A model generated the notes under the pieces. The model did no database searches. It was not told the DNA's origin and worked only from the letters and a program-made list of their open reading frames with translations. 64,000 nt of DNA from the NCBI RefSeq assembly GCF_012932425.1, contig NZ_JAAIII010000001.1, positions 372,001 through 436,000 on the forward strand, read 5' to 3'. This DNA is from Bifidobacterium oedipodis (GTDB lineage Bacteria > Actinomycetota > Actinomycetes > Actinomycetales > Bifidobacteriaceae). A program made the translations under genes and the position numbers. Positions 63,752 to 64,000 of this stretch are shown here, in pieces; the stretch's first letter is position 1, and the number at the start of each line of letters is the position of its first letter.

Positions 63752-64000
63752 CTACAGCTGGGCGAGGAAGAAGAACCTTGGCATCGGAATGAGCACAGTG
63801 CCATCGACCTGAAGCGGGTAGAGGGCACGCAGTCGATCCACGAAAGCTTGTTCGTATTCGCGGCGCAGGTTTGCGTCGGGCAGTTGGGCCAGATAGGGGC
63901 GCATGCCTGTGCCGCGATACCATTCGATGACACCGTCGTAGCCGTTCAGCGCATGAATGTAGGTGGTTTCCCACACTTCGACGTGCTTGGACAGGGGCGC
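63752..64000 (-). CDS. tam: Trans-aconitate 2-methyltransferase-like protein, C-terminal part (cut by window edge)
   Basis: The frame is open to the window end and reads VEVWETTYIHALNGYDGVIE, WYRGTGMRPYLAQL, then FVDRLRALYPLQVDGTVLIP and FFFLAQL. The WETTY and GTGLRPYL-type wording is that of Tam-family methyltransferases, which methylate trans-aconitate. The SAM-binding half lies outside the window. Convergent with the SDR gene, 15 bases apart. Confidence 0.85.
   Translation of the reverse strand, partial: APLSKHVEVWETTYIHALNGYDGVIEWYRGTGMRPYLAQLPDANLRREYEQAFVDRLRALYPLQVDGTVLIPMPRFFFLAQL

Noticed and set aside
1..64000. CRISPR array, rRNA genes, complete insertion sequences or integrase genes
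   Set aside because: No regularly spaced repeats, rRNA text, transposase or recombinase motif is visible; the repeats found are dispersed or degenerate.

Overview
The window is about 60% GC and dense with short-spaced genes. Gene content (clpP1-clpP2-clpX, metY, pip-proC, ychF, no respiratory chain, tandem tRNA-Arg, a UraA permease, AzlCD) points to a Bifidobacterium, most likely of the B. longum/B. breve group. The assignment rests on protein character and gene neighbourhood, not on a search.

Left edge (1-6.5 kb) is accessory DNA: the end of an AT-rich membrane protein, a multiply broken Mrr-type restriction gene, a broken VbhA-like antitoxin, an Abi_2 relic with its upstream RNA hairpin, an antitoxin with a truncated PIN toxin, small DUF genes, a PP2C-like protein and an apparently intact Panacea/PemK-like toxin-antitoxin pair. 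From 6.5 to 37.5 kb the window is mostly core chromosome: MGMT, peroxiredoxin, amidohydrolase, the Clp protease genes, two tRNA-Arg, a C-S lyase, NhaA, LOG, SdhAB, the yraN-comM-dprA operon with a cluster of DnaA-box-like sites upstream, pdxY, metY, an ABC exporter with a two-component system (a 92-aa GIY-YIG gene inside inverted dispersed repeats lies between them), pip-proC and ychF.

From 37.45 to 39.64 kb an accessory segment lies between two copies of the ychF 3' end. It carries an intact Abi_2 gene, a truncated PH-domain gene and an XRE relic. A Fic gene follows. From 41 to 49.6 kb are LysR-YeiH, a histidine phosphatase, YccF, a MetE-like protein, UraA, an AraC-type regulator and AzlCD. 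From 49.6 to 54.2 kb is a predicted D-allose/allulose cluster (ROK repressor, AlsE, AlsK, MFS permease) in which both the repressor and the permease are frameshifted at six-G tracts. The right end has two MFS efflux genes, a second PatB-like lyase, a DUF3737 gene interrupted by an in-frame amber codon, a GNAT gene, aspA, an SDR and the end of a Tam-like methyltransferase.

Most noteworthy: a covarying hairpin shared by two Abi_2 loci; the footprint of an insertion at ychF; the GIY-YIG/repeat unit; a DnaA-box-like cluster before a competence operon; a fused histidine kinase whose second kinase module has lost its phospho-acceptor; and a predicted three-way-junction RNA with a short upstream ORF in the leader of an MFS efflux gene.
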